Assembly: GCF_028993555.1 (NCBI RefSeq)
Contig: NZ_CP118611.1
Location: 552,001 to 616,000 of the forward strand
Reading direction: 5' to 3'
DNA from: Ensifer adhaerens
GTDB lineage: Bacteria; Pseudomonadota; Alphaproteobacteria; Rhizobiales; Rhizobiaceae
Length of the DNA stretch: 64,000 bases
In this document: in pieces, positions 26,768-37,135 of the stretch
Layout: every line of letters starts with the position of its first letter
Position numbering within the stretch: position 1 is the stretch's first letter
Program-made: the position numbers and the translations under genes
Notes under the pieces: generated by a model
What the model was told of the DNA's origin: nothing
The model's database searches: none
The model's input: the letters and a program-made list of their open reading frames with translations, nothing else

Positions 26768-27964
26768 TCAGATCGGCGACTGCATCGCCTGCGCGTAGCG
26801 TGACGGGTTGAAACGCATATAGAGGAAGAAGACGCCGACGACGCAGGCGAGATGCAACGTCCACCCAGGGGCGAAGCTGCCGCTGATGTCGTGAAGAAAT
26901 GCAGTGGCAAAGGGGCCGAGAGACGCGATCAGGAAGCCGCCGCCCTGCATCAATGCCACAAGCACGCCGGCCTCGTGCGGGCGCGGCAAGTGATCGAGAG
27001 CGGTGACGATCGCCAGCGAGAAGCTGCTGCCGAGGCCAGCGCCGCACAGGCCAACCCAGATCGCCGGCGCGGCCTGGGGCAGGAACGCGAGGCCGGCAAA
27101 GCCGATCGCCTGCATTGCCAGCGTCAAGCGCAGGAAGGCGCGGCGATCGATGCTGCGGCGGGCTAGCACCGGAAGGCCGAGGGCGGCCGCCGCCTGACAG
27201 ATCGCCATCAGCGCTACGAGATTGCCGCTATCTCCACTGCTCCAGCCGAGAGACTGGTAGTAGGAGGCAAGCCAAGCAACTGCGGACGAGTAGCCGGCAT
27301 TGACCAGGCCGAAGGCGAGGATGAGCGTCCAGGTGCGGGGCCGGCGGAGCAGCCGGCCGGTCAGCGCCTTATCCGGGCGATCGCTGCGCGCATCCGAGAG
27401 GATCAACCACGCGGCACTGAGAGCAACAAGCGCCGGTGCCGCAAGCCAGGCAAGAGCCGGTCGCCAGCCGTAGCCGGCGCTGACGAGGAATGGTGTCAGC
27501 CGCGCGCCCAGCGCCCCGCCGCCCATCAGGACGGCGGAATAGAGGCCGGTGACCACGGGGATGCTGCGCGGAAACTCCGCCTTGATGATCCCGGGGAAAG
27601 CCGCCTGGATAAAGGCGACGCCGGCGCCGCAAAGGGCTGCCGTCATCACCAACGCTATGCCGCCCGGTGCGACGAGACGAAGCAGGGAGCCGGTTGTCAG
27701 CACAAGCAAGGCAATGAGAATGCCGCGCCGCGTGCCGATCAAGGCTTGCAGCGATGGGGATACGAAGGCGCCCACGCCCATCAGCATCATCGGCAGCAGT
27801 GTCAGCAGGGCCAGGCTGCCATATCCCATTCCGGTATCGGCGACGATCTCGGAAAGCACGGGCCCGGGAGCGGTGAGAAATGGCCGCAGATTGACGGCAA
27901 CCAGCACGACGAGAATGAGCAGCATCCATTGGCGGCCCGTCGTGGGCTGGGATGATTGGGGCAT
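26768..27964 (-). CDS. MFS transporter, CynX/NimT-like
   Basis: A 398-residue MFS protein of the cyanate/2-nitroimidazole (CynX/NimT/YeaN) group, beginning MPQSSQPTTGRQWMLLILVV and showing VAVNLRPFLTAPGPVL in the first segment, a group hallmark. About twelve membrane segments. It lies downstream of the Dpp-type operon at 28175-33493 on the same strand, 210 bases apart. It may export a small product or import a small nitrogen compound; the substrate is not determinable. Confidence 0.87.
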   Translation of the reverse strand: MPQSSQPTTGRQWMLLILVVLVAVNLRPFLTAPGPVLSEIVADTGMGYGSLALLTLLPMMLMGVGAFVSPSLQALIGTRRGILIALLVLTTGSLLRLVAPGGIALVMTAALCGAGVAFIQAAFPGIIKAEFPRSIPVVTGLYSAVLMGGGALGARLTPFLVSAGYGWRPALAWLAAPALVALSAAWLILSDARSDRPDKALTGRLLRRPRTWTLILAFGLVNAGYSSAVAWLASYYQSLGWSSGDSGNLVALMAICQAAAALGLPVLARRSIDRRAFLRLTLAMQAIGFAGLAFLPQAAPAIWVGLCGAGLGSSFSLAIVTALDHLPRPHEAGVLVALMQGGGFLIASLGPFATAFLHDISGSFAPGWTLHLACVVGVFFLYMRFNPSRYAQAMQSPI

Positions 27965-28174
27965 GATCGCGGATTTCCTTTAGGTCGTCTTCTTGTTTGT
28001 GGCCCGAAGGGGCACTTGCGCGGTGGCGCGTCAGTCGTACGCGATGGGCAGCCCGCCAAGGTCACCAGCGCAAGCCGGGACAGTGGCGGGTCAAAAAGGA
28101 TGTCGGCGACAGGTCCCCAATCCCGTTGGGCTTCCGGTGGCGAGGAATGTCGGCAGGGGCCTTGCCATACACGC

Positions 28175-29893
28175 TTACGCCGAAGCCAGTTCCCGCCCCA
28201 TGATGCGCTCCACCGAGGGCGCCAGGCGGAGGAGTTCGCGTGTGTACTCGTGTTTTGGCGCGGTGAAGAGGGCTTCGGTATCGGCGAGCTCGACGATCTC
28301 CCCCGCCTTCATCACGGCAACGCGGTCACACATCTGGCGGATCACCGCGAGGTCGTGGCTGATGAACAGCATGGAAAGACCGGCGAGGTCGCGCAGATCT
28401 TTCAGCAGGTTGAGAAGCTGCGCCTGTACCGAGACGTCGAGCGCCGAGGTCGGCTCGTCGCAAATGAGCAGCGACGGGCGCGGCCCGAGCGCGCGGGCAA
28501 TGGCGATGCGCTGGCGCTGGCCACCGGAAAAGGCGTGCGCGAAACGCGCCCCTGCGTCGGCGGGAAGGCCGACCGCTTCGAGCAACGTCTTTGCGTCCTG
28601 CCTGGCTTCATCCGCATTTGAGGCCAGCTTGTAGAACAGGATCGGTTCCGCGATGGCGGCGTTGATCCGCAGGCGCGGGTTGAGCGCCGAATAGGGATCC
28701 TGGAACACCATCTGCAGGGACTGGCGGATCGATTTTTCACGTCGACCGCCGAGCGCCGTGCCCTGAAAATCGATGGAGCCTGCGTTCTGGGTGACAAGAC
28801 CGGCGATGGTGTTGGCAACGGTGGTCTTGCCGCAGCCGGATTCGCCGACGAGGCCGAAAATCTCGCCGCGGCGAACATCGAACGAAACGCCTTTTACGGC
28901 CTTGAAGACCGACGCCTTGCGGCCGGGGAACAAACTGCGCCCCCCGTACTCCACGGCAAGATCGCGCACGGAGAGCACCAGCTCGTCGCGGCTGCCGGTC
29001 TCGCTCCTTGCACTCTTGCGGCGCACCGTGGCGCGCGCCTCAAGCGTCACCTGCGTTTCTTCGCTCGGCACCGGCAGACGCTCGAGCCGCGTGTCGATGG
29101 GCGGAACGGCCGCGATCAGTGTGCGGGCATAGGGCGCCTTCGGTGCCATCAGCACCTCGCGCGTCGGACCGCTTTCCACGACCGCACCGTTCTGCATGAT
29201 GGTAACCCGGTCGGCAATTTCGGCGACGACGCCCATGTTATGGGTGACGAGCAGCACGCCGACGCCCCGCTGGTCGGCAAGATCCCGGATGAGCTTGAGG
29301 ATCTGTGCCTGTACCGAGACGTCGAGTGCTGTCGTCGGTTCGTCGGCCACGATCAGCTGCGGATTGCAGGCGAGTGCTGTGGCAATGACCACGCGCTGGC
29401 GCTGACCGCCGGAAAGCTGGTGCGGATAGCTGCCGAGGCGGCGCTCCGGCTCCGGAATGCCGACAGCCTTCATCAATTCCAGCGCGCGGGCCTTCGCCTC
29501 CCGGGACGAGAGCTTCAGATGGGTGAGCATGCCTTCGCACAACTGGCTTTCCACCGTGAAGAGCGGGTTCAGGCTCGTCATCGGATCCTGGAAGATCGCG
29601 CCGACATCGCGCCCGGGCACAATGCCTTCGGTGCGGCCGGTGCGCAGGTTGATCTCCTTGCCGGCGATGACGATCGAACCGGCGGCGATCTTGCCGGGGG
29701 CCTGCAACAGGCCCATCAGCGCGTTGCCGACCGTGGTCTTGCCGGCGCCGGATTCGCCGACGAGGGCGTGGATTTCGCCGGGCCGGATCAAGAGATCGAT
29801 GTCCTTGACGGCGACAAGCGTGTCGCCGTTGGCCAGCGGATATTCGACGCGAAGATTGCGGATGTCGAGGACGGGGCGCGTTTTGTCGGTCAT
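28175..29893 (-). CDS. Fused dual-ATPase subunit of a peptide-type ABC importer
   Basis: A 572-residue fusion of DppD- and DppF-like ATPases, as in GsiA/YejF. First half: Walker [11 protein letters not shown], signature LSGGQRQRV, Walker [14 protein letters not shown]. Second half: [32 protein letters not shown]. Both halves have intact catalytic motifs. It starts one base after the stop of the permease gene. Together with the C and B permeases and the SBP it forms the third complete peptide-type importer in the window. Confidence 0.94.
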   Translation of the reverse strand: MTDKTRPVLDIRNLRVEYPLANGDTLVAVKDIDLLIRPGEIHALVGESGAGKTTVGNALMGLLQAPGKIAAGSIVIAGKEINLRTGRTEGIVPGRDVGAIFQDPMTSLNPLFTVESQLCEGMLTHLKLSSREAKARALELMKAVGIPEPERRLGSYPHQLSGGQRQRVVIATALACNPQLIVADEPTTALDVSVQAQILKLIRDLADQRGVGVLLVTHNMGVVAEIADRVTIMQNGAVVESGPTREVLMAPKAPYARTLIAAVPPIDTRLERLPVPSEETQVTLEARATVRRKSARSETGSRDELVLSVRDLAVEYGGRSLFPGRKASVFKAVKGVSFDVRRGEIFGLVGESGCGKTTVANTIAGLVTQNAGSIDFQGTALGGRREKSIRQSLQMVFQDPYSALNPRLRINAAIAEPILFYKLASNADEARQDAKTLLEAVGLPADAGARFAHAFSGGQRQRIAIARALGPRPSLLICDEPTSALDVSVQAQLLNLLKDLRDLAGLSMLFISHDLAVIRQMCDRVAVMKAGEIVELADTEALFTAPKHEYTRELLRLAPSVERIMGRELASA

Positions 29894-29894
29894 C

Positions 29895-30791
29895 TCATCG
29901 AGCCATCAGTTTCGGGTTGAAATGGTCGCGCAGGTAGTCGCCGATCACGTTGACGGCGAGCACGAGAACGACGAGCACCGTCGCGGGCATGACTGCGATC
30001 CACCAGAGTCCGGAGAACAGGAACTGGTTGCCGATGCGGATCAGCGTGCCGAGCGAAGGATAGGTCGGCGGCATGCCTGCGCCGAGGAAGGAGAGCGTCG
30101 CCTCCGTCAGGATCGCGCCAGCGAGGTTGATCGTGGCGATGACCATCACCGAACTCATGATGTTCGGCAGGATGTGGCGGCCCATGATCCGGGCGGATGG
30201 CAGGCCGATGACCTTGGCGGCACGCACATAGTCTCGCGCGATCTCCACCATGGTCGAGGCACGCACGGTTCGCGCGTATTGCACCCATTCGTTGATGGCG
30301 ATGGAGAAGATCAGCACCAGCGGCGCCCAGGCGAGCATCGTCTCGGCGCTCAACTGCGCGCGGGCAATGCCGCTGATGAGCAGTGCCACGAGAATGGTGG
30401 GGAAGCTGACAAAGATATCGGCGATGCGCATCACGACGCCATCGACCACGCCGCCGAAGAAGCCGGCAACGAGGCCGAGCACGACACCGAGCACGGCCGC
30501 AAAGACCACTGCGCCGAGGCCGATGACGACGGAGATCCTCAGCCCGAACAGGATAACCGAGACGAGATCACGTCCCTGGTTATCGGTGCCGAGCAGGAAG
30601 CGGGAATCCCCACCCTCCATGAAGACAGGGGGAATTTCCATGTCCATCAGCGAATAGGATGCGACGTCGCGCGGGTCCATCGGCGCGATCAGCGGGGCAA
30701 AGATCACGAGGATCAGCATGACGACGAGCACCAGGCTGGCGATCATCACGGAAACCGGCGGAAGCCGACGCATCAGGGATTGCGTAGCCAT
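29895..30791 (-). CDS. Peptide ABC transporter permease (DppC-like)
   Basis: A 298-residue DppC-type permease beginning MATQSLMRRLPPVSVMIAS. The EAA loop reads AAKVIGLPSARIMGRHILPN and the C-terminus is NVIGDYLRDHFNPKL. Its ATG overlaps the stop of the DppB-like gene by one base (TAATG). The reading frame is open far upstream, but the start at 30791 matches the family. Confidence 0.93.
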   Translation of the reverse strand: MATQSLMRRLPPVSVMIASLVLVVMLILVIFAPLIAPMDPRDVASYSLMDMEIPPVFMEGGDSRFLLGTDNQGRDLVSVILFGLRISVVIGLGAVVFAAVLGVVLGLVAGFFGGVVDGVVMRIADIFVSFPTILVALLISGIARAQLSAETMLAWAPLVLIFSIAINEWVQYARTVRASTMVEIARDYVRAAKVIGLPSARIMGRHILPNIMSSVMVIATINLAGAILTEATLSFLGAGMPPTYPSLGTLIRIGNQFLFSGLWWIAVMPATVLVVLVLAVNVIGDYLRDHFNPKLMAR

Positions 30792-31789
30792 TATCGTGTC
30801 CTCAGGCGCGGATCGATGAAGGTGTAGAGAATGTCGACGATCATGTTGATCATGACGAACAGGAAGCCGACAAAGAGAAGGTATGCGGCCAGCACCGGCA
30901 CGTCGGGATAGCCGACAGCATTGGTGAACAGCAGGCCCATGCCGGGCCATTGGAACACCGTCTCGGTGACGATCGCAAAGGCGATGAGTTGCCCGATCTG
31001 CAAGCCCGTGACGGTGACGACCGGCATCAGTGCGTTGCGCAGCGCGAGCCGTCCATAGATGTAGGTCCGCGGCAGGCCGCGTGCGAAGGCGAAGCGAATG
31101 TAGTCCGACGACAAGACATCGATCATCTCCGAGCGCACCAGCCGCATGATCAGCGTGAGCTGGAACAATGCCAGCGTGATCGAGGGCAGGATCAGTGACT
31201 TCAGGCCCGAAAGCGTGAGAAAGCCGGTCTGCCAGAAACCGATGTCGACGAGGTCTCCGCGTCCGGACGATGGCAACCATCGCAGGTTTACCGCGAAAAC
31301 CAGGATCAGCAGCAGGCCTGTGACGAAGGTGGGCATGGAAATGCCGACAAGGGTCGCTGACTGGGTCAGTCGCGAGAAAAAGGCGTGCGGCTTCAGCGCG
31401 CAGAGCACCCCGAGTGGTATGCCGAGCGACAGGGCCAGCACGGTGGCAACGATCACCAGTTCCAGCGTGGCGGGAAGGCGACTGAGCAACAGGGTCGTCA
31501 CAGGCTGCTGGTAGCGATAGCTTGTGCCGAGGTCGCCGGTCAGCACCTGACCCACGAATTTGACGAACTGAGCCAGGACCGGCTTGTCGAGGCCGAGCGC
31601 AACGCGCACTGCGTCCTTTTCTGCTTGGGTCGCACCCTCACGCACCATTGAGGCGACCGGATCGCCGACGAAGCGGAACATGACGAAGGCAATGGCCGTC
31701 ACCGCGACCATCACGAGGATGGCCTGAAGCAGCCTGACTGAAAGAAGTCTGATCATCGGATAGTCCTTACCGGGAGCGATGTTGCCCAA
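30791..31789 (-). CDS. Peptide ABC transporter permease (DppB-like)
   Basis: A 332-residue DppB/GsiC-type permease with the EAA loop AFARGLPRTYIYGRLALRNAL and the tail DILYTFIDPRLRTR. The first residues (MGNIAPGKDYP) precede the usual MIRLLSVRLLQ, so the true start may be the ATG at 31756. It is separated from the SBP gene by a 129-base gap containing a hairpin. Confidence 0.92.
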   Translation of the reverse strand: MGNIAPGKDYPMIRLLSVRLLQAILVMVAVTAIAFVMFRFVGDPVASMVREGATQAEKDAVRVALGLDKPVLAQFVKFVGQVLTGDLGTSYRYQQPVTTLLLSRLPATLELVIVATVLALSLGIPLGVLCALKPHAFFSRLTQSATLVGISMPTFVTGLLLILVFAVNLRWLPSSGRGDLVDIGFWQTGFLTLSGLKSLILPSITLALFQLTLIMRLVRSEMIDVLSSDYIRFAFARGLPRTYIYGRLALRNALMPVVTVTGLQIGQLIAFAIVTETVFQWPGMGLLFTNAVGYPDVPVLAAYLLFVGFLFVMINMIVDILYTFIDPRLRTR

Positions 31790-31867
31790 AGGGCGGCCAC
31801 CGGGTTTATGCGCTCCCGCATCCTCCGTTCCGTTGCCGGTCCTGGAGGGGTTGACCCGGTTTGCGGT

Positions 31868-31901
31868 CCAGTCCCGGCTCGCTTTCGCTTGCCAGGACTG
31901 G
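31868..31901 (-). terminator. Hairpin between SBP and permease genes
   Basis: An 11-base-pair inverted repeat with one mismatch (31868-31878 with 31891-31901) and a 12-base loop, 18 bases after the SBP stop codon on the minus strand. It occupies the same place as the hairpins in the other three importer operons. Confidence 0.6.
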
Positions 31902-31918
31902 CCTTGGGAGAGTCCCGA

Positions 31919-33493
31919 CTACTTCTTGATCTGAGCGAACCACGGACGGACATACTCGTCCGGGAACTGCGGCATGTCGACCTTGCTGCTCATCGCCCAT
32001 GCGACCGGCTGCTGATGCAGTGGCAGGTAGAGGACCTGGTCATGGGTGATGCGGAACGCCTGCTTCAGATCCTCGACGCGCTTGGTTTCGTCGAGTTCCG
32101 TCGAAGCAGCATAGGCCAGCTTGTCGATCTCGGGATTGGTGAGCCCATCGGCGTTGCTGCCGCCGAAGGTGCCGTCATTGGTGGCGAGCAGCGCCTGCAG
32201 CGGGCTGAAACCGTCCATCGGCGGCAACGAGGCCCAACCGAGAAGATAGACGTCGAACTCGCCCTTGTCGGTGCGCGGGAAGTAGGTCGTCTTGCTCTCG
32301 ACGCTTACATTGGCCTGGACGCCGATCTGTGCCCACATGGACGCAACGGCAAGGCAGATCTGTTCGTCAGCGATATAGCGGTCGTTGGGGCAGGCAAGGC
32401 CGGTCTTGAAGCCATCCGGATAGCCGGCTTCGGCCAAAAGCGCCTTGGCCTTGGCAACGTCGTAAGGCAGCGGCACGTCGATGTCCTCGTCGTAGCCGGT
32501 CACTGCCGGTGCGACGAGCATGCCGGCCGTGCGGGACTTGCCGCGCATCAGGCGCTTCTGGATCGTGTTGGTGTCGATCGCGTGCCAAAGTGCCTGGCGC
32601 ACACGCACGTCGCGCAGCGGATTGGGCTGGCCCGGCGTTGCATGCAGTTCCGGCCTGTAGCTGAAGACGAAGAAGATGGTGCGTAGCGACGGGTTTTCGA
32701 CGACTTTCAGACCGTCGGTTGCGGCAATGCGATCGACGTCCTGCAGCGGAACCGGTGCAATCATGTCGACTTCGCCCGACAGCAGTGCCGCAACGCGGGT
32801 GGCGTCGGAGGCGATCGGGCGGAATTCCACCTCGTCCAGATTATGCTGCGGTTTGTCCCACCACTCCTTGTTCACCTCGAAAACCGAGCGCGCGTCGGGC
32901 TCGTAGGCCTTCAGCTTAAAGGCGCCGGTACCGTTGGCATGGTTGCTGGCATAGGTGACGACGCCGGTCGAGGCATTGCCCGGCTTCAGTGCGTCGTGCT
33001 CCTCCATCCAGGGCTTGCTCATGATGTAGATGGCGGCAAGATCGTTGAGGAGCAGCGGATAAGGCGCACGCAGGATGAGATCGACGGTATACTCGTCCAC
33101 CTTCTCGACGCCGACAACGGTGGAAAGGTTTTCGCGGTTGCGCGCGCCGGGATCGATCTGGCGCTTAATCGTCGCCACGACGTCGTCGGCATTGAAGGGC
33201 TGGCCCTCATGGAACTTCACGCCCTGGCGCAGCTTGAAGCGCCAGCGCGTGGGCTCGACGACTTCCCAGGACGTGGCAAGCGCCGGCTCCAGCTTCAGAT
33301 CCTTGTTGCGGCGCACCAAAGGATCGAAAACCATGTGATGAACGCTCTGGGTGAAGCTGTCGACCTGGGCGTTCGGATCGTAGGAAATGACATCGCCGGA
33401 TGAGGCCCACCGCAGCGTTTCGGCGAATGCCGGTTGAGACAGCGGCGCCAGAAAGGCGAGTCCTGCCAAAAGGGTCTTTATAGAGGTCTTCAC
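31919..33493 (-). CDS. Peptide ABC transporter solute-binding protein (DppA/OppA-type)
   Basis: A 524-residue SBP_bac_5 protein with a Sec signal peptide (MKTSIKTLLAGLAFL...PAFA, cleavage before ETLRWAS) and typical features such as FKLRQGVKFHEGQPF. It is the first gene of the importer operon and is divergent from the amidohydrolase at 33659. The shared 165-base gap has operator-like words. Ligand unknown; the neighbouring amidohydrolases suggest a cyclic amide or N-heterocycle rather than an ordinary peptide. Confidence 0.92.
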   Translation of the reverse strand: MKTSIKTLLAGLAFLAPLSQPAFAETLRWASSGDVISYDPNAQVDSFTQSVHHMVFDPLVRRNKDLKLEPALATSWEVVEPTRWRFKLRQGVKFHEGQPFNADDVVATIKRQIDPGARNRENLSTVVGVEKVDEYTVDLILRAPYPLLLNDLAAIYIMSKPWMEEHDALKPGNASTGVVTYASNHANGTGAFKLKAYEPDARSVFEVNKEWWDKPQHNLDEVEFRPIASDATRVAALLSGEVDMIAPVPLQDVDRIAATDGLKVVENPSLRTIFFVFSYRPELHATPGQPNPLRDVRVRQALWHAIDTNTIQKRLMRGKSRTAGMLVAPAVTGYDEDIDVPLPYDVAKAKALLAEAGYPDGFKTGLACPNDRYIADEQICLAVASMWAQIGVQANVSVESKTTYFPRTDKGEFDVYLLGWASLPPMDGFSPLQALLATNDGTFGGSNADGLTNPEIDKLAYAASTELDETKRVEDLKQAFRITHDQVLYLPLHQQPVAWAMSSKVDMPQFPDEYVRPWFAQIKK

Positions 33494-33658
33494 TGGTTTC
33501 TCCCGTTTAACGTATACACATTGTCTTTTCTATTGGATACGAATGTTCCCAAAAATAGTGTACATCTGATGCAAACAATATCAAGATGGCGAAAGTCGAT
33601 TTGGCGGCGCTTTGTCAAAAAAGAACGCCAAACCCGGCAGCCGGAGAGGGAGACGCCC
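33494..33658. promoter_or_regulatory. Divergent SBP / amidohydrolase control region
   Basis: An AT-richer gap with TTGGATACGAAT at 33533-33544, closely like TTGGATACGAT at 37415-37425. ACGTATACAC (33510-33519) and GTGTAC (33559-33564) are further dyad-like words. These are candidate GntR sites serving both directions. A GGAGAGGG ribosome site precedes the amidohydrolase. Confidence 0.5.
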
Positions 33659-35020
33659 ATGACGAACGCACTGCTGATTGAAAATGCCACGATCATCACG
33701 ATGGATTCAGGACGGCGCGTTCTGGGGCGCGGCCATATCCTGGTCGAGGACGGGCGCATCGCCGCGATCGGCGAGGGAAGTCACGCTGGAGAAACGCACG
33801 CCGAGCGCATCGATGCCGCTGGCATGGTCGCGATGCCCGGCTTGATCGACACGCATGCCCATGCCGGCCATATGCTGACCAAGGGGTTGGGCAGCGAGGC
33901 CGAGGATTGGATGTCCGTGACCGGCCGTATCTACGCAACCGCGACAGATCCCGAATTCTGGGCGGCGGAAGCGGCGCTGTCGGCGGCCGAAAGGATCAAA
34001 TGCGGCACGACGACTGCCGCGCTGCTGTTTGGCGGCGGCCCGGATATCATGCGCAGCGAGGCCCCGGATGCGGCCGAAGCACACCTTTCCTCGGTTGCCG
34101 CCATGGGCGTGCGCGAAGTTTTGGCCGTTGGCCCGAACCGTCCCGGGCAAATGCATGTGTATCGGCAGTATACGCCGACATCCCACAGCGACATCGTCGT
34201 CGACCAGGACCGGCAAATCGACGTGGCCGCGGAGTTGGTCGATGCCTGGGCGGGACGTGACGAGCGGCTGAAGGTCGTCTTTTCCCTGCCTGTATTTGAT
34301 GAGCAGGAGCTGCGCGATGAAACGGTATACAAGATCGCATGCAAAGTGCGTGAACGTGCGCGTCAGCGAGGGACACTCCTGATACAGGACGGTCATCGCG
34401 ACGGATCCATCGCCACCAACGATGCGCGGCTTGACCTCTTCGACGAACGTTCGCTGCTTGCCCACTGCATAGATCTGACCGAGGCCGACCGGGCAGTGCT
34501 GAAAAGGACCGGCGCCAAGGTCGCACACAATCCCAGTGCGCTGATGTCGGTCTATGGTCGCTGCCCGGCGCCGGAACTGATGGAGGAGGGCGTAACCGTA
34601 TCGCTTGGCACCGATGCTGCCGCCCCCGATCGGCCCTTCGACATGTTCCGCAACATGTTTCAGGCGCACCGTTACCACGCGCGCCATTTTGCTGATGATG
34701 CTGTCTTGCCGCCGCTACAACTGCTTGAGATGGCAACAATCGAGGGCGCACGCGCGCTGATGATGGAAGACGAACTCGGGTCGCTTGAGGCCGGCAAGCG
34801 CGCCGATATCCTGCTCTTGAACATGCGTCAGCCCCATCTCTGGCCGCCGCACGATCCGGTGCAGCGCATCACGCGCTTTGCCAACGGGGCCGACGTGGAC
34901 ACGACGATTGTCGGTGGACGAATTCTGATGCGCGGGCGGCGCCTTGTCGGTCAGGACGAAGACGCGATTCTCGATCGTGCCTTGCGCGCCTTTGATCTCG
35001 CGATGGCCCGCGCGGGCTAG
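33659..35020 (+). CDS. Amidohydrolase, SsnA/TRZ-ATZ/8-oxoguanine-deaminase-like
   Basis: A 453-residue amidohydrolase of the atrazine-chlorohydrolase/guanine-deaminase superfamily branch. Metal motif GLIDTHAHAGH (His66, His68) follows a normal N-terminal beta-sandwich; later come HCIDLTEAD and the aspartate in SLGTDAAAPDRP. Members deaminate or dechlorinate N-heterocycles in the cytoplasm. ATG 33659 has a strong upstream GGAGAGGG. It is followed 40 bases later by another amidohydrolase gene. Exact substrate cannot be named. Confidence 0.88.
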   Translation: MTNALLIENATIITMDSGRRVLGRGHILVEDGRIAAIGEGSHAGETHAERIDAAGMVAMPGLIDTHAHAGHMLTKGLGSEAEDWMSVTGRIYATATDPEFWAAEAALSAAERIKCGTTTAALLFGGGPDIMRSEAPDAAEAHLSSVAAMGVREVLAVGPNRPGQMHVYRQYTPTSHSDIVVDQDRQIDVAAELVDAWAGRDERLKVVFSLPVFDEQELRDETVYKIACKVRERARQRGTLLIQDGHRDGSIATNDARLDLFDERSLLAHCIDLTEADRAVLKRTGAKVAHNPSALMSVYGRCPAPELMEEGVTVSLGTDAAAPDRPFDMFRNMFQAHRYHARHFADDAVLPPLQLLEMATIEGARALMMEDELGSLEAGKRADILLLNMRQPHLWPPHDPVQRITRFANGADVDTTIVGGRILMRGRRLVGQDEDAILDRALRAFDLAMARAG

Positions 35021-35060
35021 GCGATCGTACGTAAGCACAGGCATCAACGAGGATCTCAAG

Positions 35061-36257
35061 GTGACTGCAGACCTATGCATCCGCAATGCCCGTCCCTTCG
35101 GCGGCCCGCGCGAAGACCTCTACATCCGTAACGGCCGGTTCGTCACGGACGATAGCGCCGGCGCTGCGGCCGAGATCGATGCGGCCGGACACGTCGCCCT
35201 GCCGGGTCTTGTCGAGGCTCATACGCATCTCGACAAGACACTTATCGGCATGGATTGGTTCGAAAATCGCGTTGGCCCGACCCGAAATGACCGAATCCTG
35301 GCCGATCGCAACGCCAAGCGCGACCTTGGCATCAACGCTCGCCGGCAGTCGGCTCGCCAGATCATGCAGACGCTCGTCTATGGCGTTTTGAACATTCGAA
35401 GCCACGTCGATGTCGACACAGAGATCGGCATCGCCAACATCGAAGGCGTCCTCGAAACGCGCGAGGCGATGCGCGATCTGGTTGACGTTCAGATCGTGGC
35501 TTTCCCGCAGAGCGGTATGCTACCGCGCGCAGGAACACGCGAGCTGATGGACGCGGCTCTGAAGGCCGGCGCCGACATCGTCGGCGGTATCGACCCTGCT
35601 TCAATCGAACGCGACCCGGTGCGCCATCTCGACGCCATCTTCGCCCTTGCGGATCGTCATGCAAAACCGATCGATATCCATCTGCACGAACCGGGCGACC
35701 TCGGCGCATTTTGCCTTGAGCTCATCATCGAGCGCACGCGCGCCTTGTCGCTGCAAGGGCGGGTCATGGTCAGCCATGCCTACTGCCTGGGGATGCTCGA
35801 CGCCTCGCGACAGGCTGGGTTGGTTGAACGGCTGGCTGCCGAGCGCATCGCAGTGATGACCGTAGGAAGTCCATCGGCGCCCGCTTTGCCGCTAAGGTTG
35901 ATGCGTGCGAGTGGTCTCACGGTCGCCTCCGGTTCCGACGGTATTCAAGGCACGTGGGAGCCCTATGGAAATGGCGACATGCTGGAGCGGGCGAAGTACC
36001 TGGCGCAGCGCAATGGCATGGCAAACGATGCCGATCTCGACTATGCGGCCCGGGTCTGCACCTTCGGTGGTGCCGAGGGCATCGGGCTTGCCGGTTATGG
36101 TCTCTCCGCAGGTTGTTTCGGCGACCTGGTGCTGGTGCCGGCGCGAACATTGGCGGAAGCGGTCGCGTTAACCCCGCACAAGCGCACCGTTATCCGGCGC
36201 GGCCGCGTCGTCGTGGATGGTGGCCAACTGAATGGTGACCTGCCGGCGATCGAGTGA
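35061..36257 (+). CDS. Cytosine-deaminase-like amidohydrolase
   Basis: A 398-residue amidohydrolase with metal motifs EAHTHLDKT (His54, His56), DIHLHEPGD, VSHAYCLG and the aspartate in ASGSDGIQG. These match the cytosine/isoguanine deaminase group, as does the Tat-borne protein at 24313. GTG 35061 is chosen because GAGGAT lies just upstream and the N-terminus (TADLCIRNARPFGG) aligns with the family. It is probably co-transcribed with the amidohydrolase before it. Confidence 0.86.
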   Translation: MTADLCIRNARPFGGPREDLYIRNGRFVTDDSAGAAAEIDAAGHVALPGLVEAHTHLDKTLIGMDWFENRVGPTRNDRILADRNAKRDLGINARRQSARQIMQTLVYGVLNIRSHVDVDTEIGIANIEGVLETREAMRDLVDVQIVAFPQSGMLPRAGTRELMDAALKAGADIVGGIDPASIERDPVRHLDAIFALADRHAKPIDIHLHEPGDLGAFCLELIIERTRALSLQGRVMVSHAYCLGMLDASRQAGLVERLAAERIAVMTVGSPSAPALPLRLMRASGLTVASGSDGIQGTWEPYGNGDMLERAKYLAQRNGMANDADLDYAARVCTFGGAEGIGLAGYGLSAGCFGDLVLVPARTLAEAVALTPHKRTVIRRGRVVVDGGQLNGDLPAIE

Positions 36258-36418
36258 CGCCTTGTCGACGAGAGCGGCAAGCGGGCTGGCGATGGACAGT
36301 CCGACCGGTCGATACGGTCGGCTGCGCCTTTGCCGTTCGGATAGGGGGATGATAGTTGTTGACGGTCCATCCCTTGGCAGATTCTTTCGACCGCACGCCT
36401 CGTCATTTCAGGTTCTCC

Positions 36419-37135
36419 ATGACAACCAAGCCCAGCGACAGCAATCCAAAATCCGCGGTTCCCAAGTCAGACGTGGTCTACCGCATCCTGAAGCGTGCGA
36501 TCCTCGACCAGGCGTTTGCTGCGGGAACGAAGCTGCCGGAGGATTCGATCGGCGAGCGGCTCGGCGTTAGCCGCACGATCGTCCGCCAGGCGCTGGCGCG
36601 GCTGAATGGCGAGGGCCTGGTCGAACTGCGGCCGAACAAGGGTGCCTGCGTCAGCCATCCCAGCCTCGAGGATGGGCATGATATCTTTGCGGTGCGGCGT
36701 TCCCTGGAGACATTGGTGGTCGATAGCCTCATCGGCAGGCTGACTGCGCCGAAGATCAAGGAGCTTGAGGCGCATGTCGATGCCGAGGACAAGGCAAGGG
36801 TCAGCAATCCATCGACCTCGATCCAACTCGCTGGCGAGTTTCACGTCTTGCTCGCAAGACTGACTGAGAACGCGATCCTGTTGCGCTATGTCACGGAACT
36901 CGTTTCGCGCTCGTCGATGATCCTGTCGCTCTACGGGCGCCCCCATTCTTCCGATTGCGCCGTATCCGAGCACCGCGCCCTGATCGCCGCCCTTGCGCGG
37001 AACGATCGCGAAAAGGCATGCGAACTGATGGGCCACCATATCGGAGCCATCACGGCCCGGGCTCTGCTGAAAAGCAACGTTGAGGACGGCTTGCCGGATC
37101 TGTTGGCCGCCTATGCGAGGGAAGAGGGCCTTTAG
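36419..37135 (+). CDS. GntR-family regulator, FadR/FCD type
   Basis: A 238-residue GntR regulator with winged helix ILKRAILDQAF, KLPEDSIGERLGVSRTIVRQALA, and an FCD domain with EFHVLL and HHIGAI. It is a close paralogue of the protein at 25877-26581. ATG 36419 is the best-placed start; an in-frame start 21 codons earlier gives unrelated residues. It lies 161 bases after the amidohydrolase gene and just before operator-like sites at 37204 and 37402. Confidence 0.91.
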   Translation: MTTKPSDSNPKSAVPKSDVVYRILKRAILDQAFAAGTKLPEDSIGERLGVSRTIVRQALARLNGEGLVELRPNKGACVSHPSLEDGHDIFAVRRSLETLVVDSLIGRLTAPKIKELEAHVDAEDKARVSNPSTSIQLAGEFHVLLARLTENAILLRYVTELVSRSSMILSLYGRPHSSDCAVSEHRALIAALARNDREKACELMGHHIGAITARALLKSNVEDGLPDLLAAYAREEGL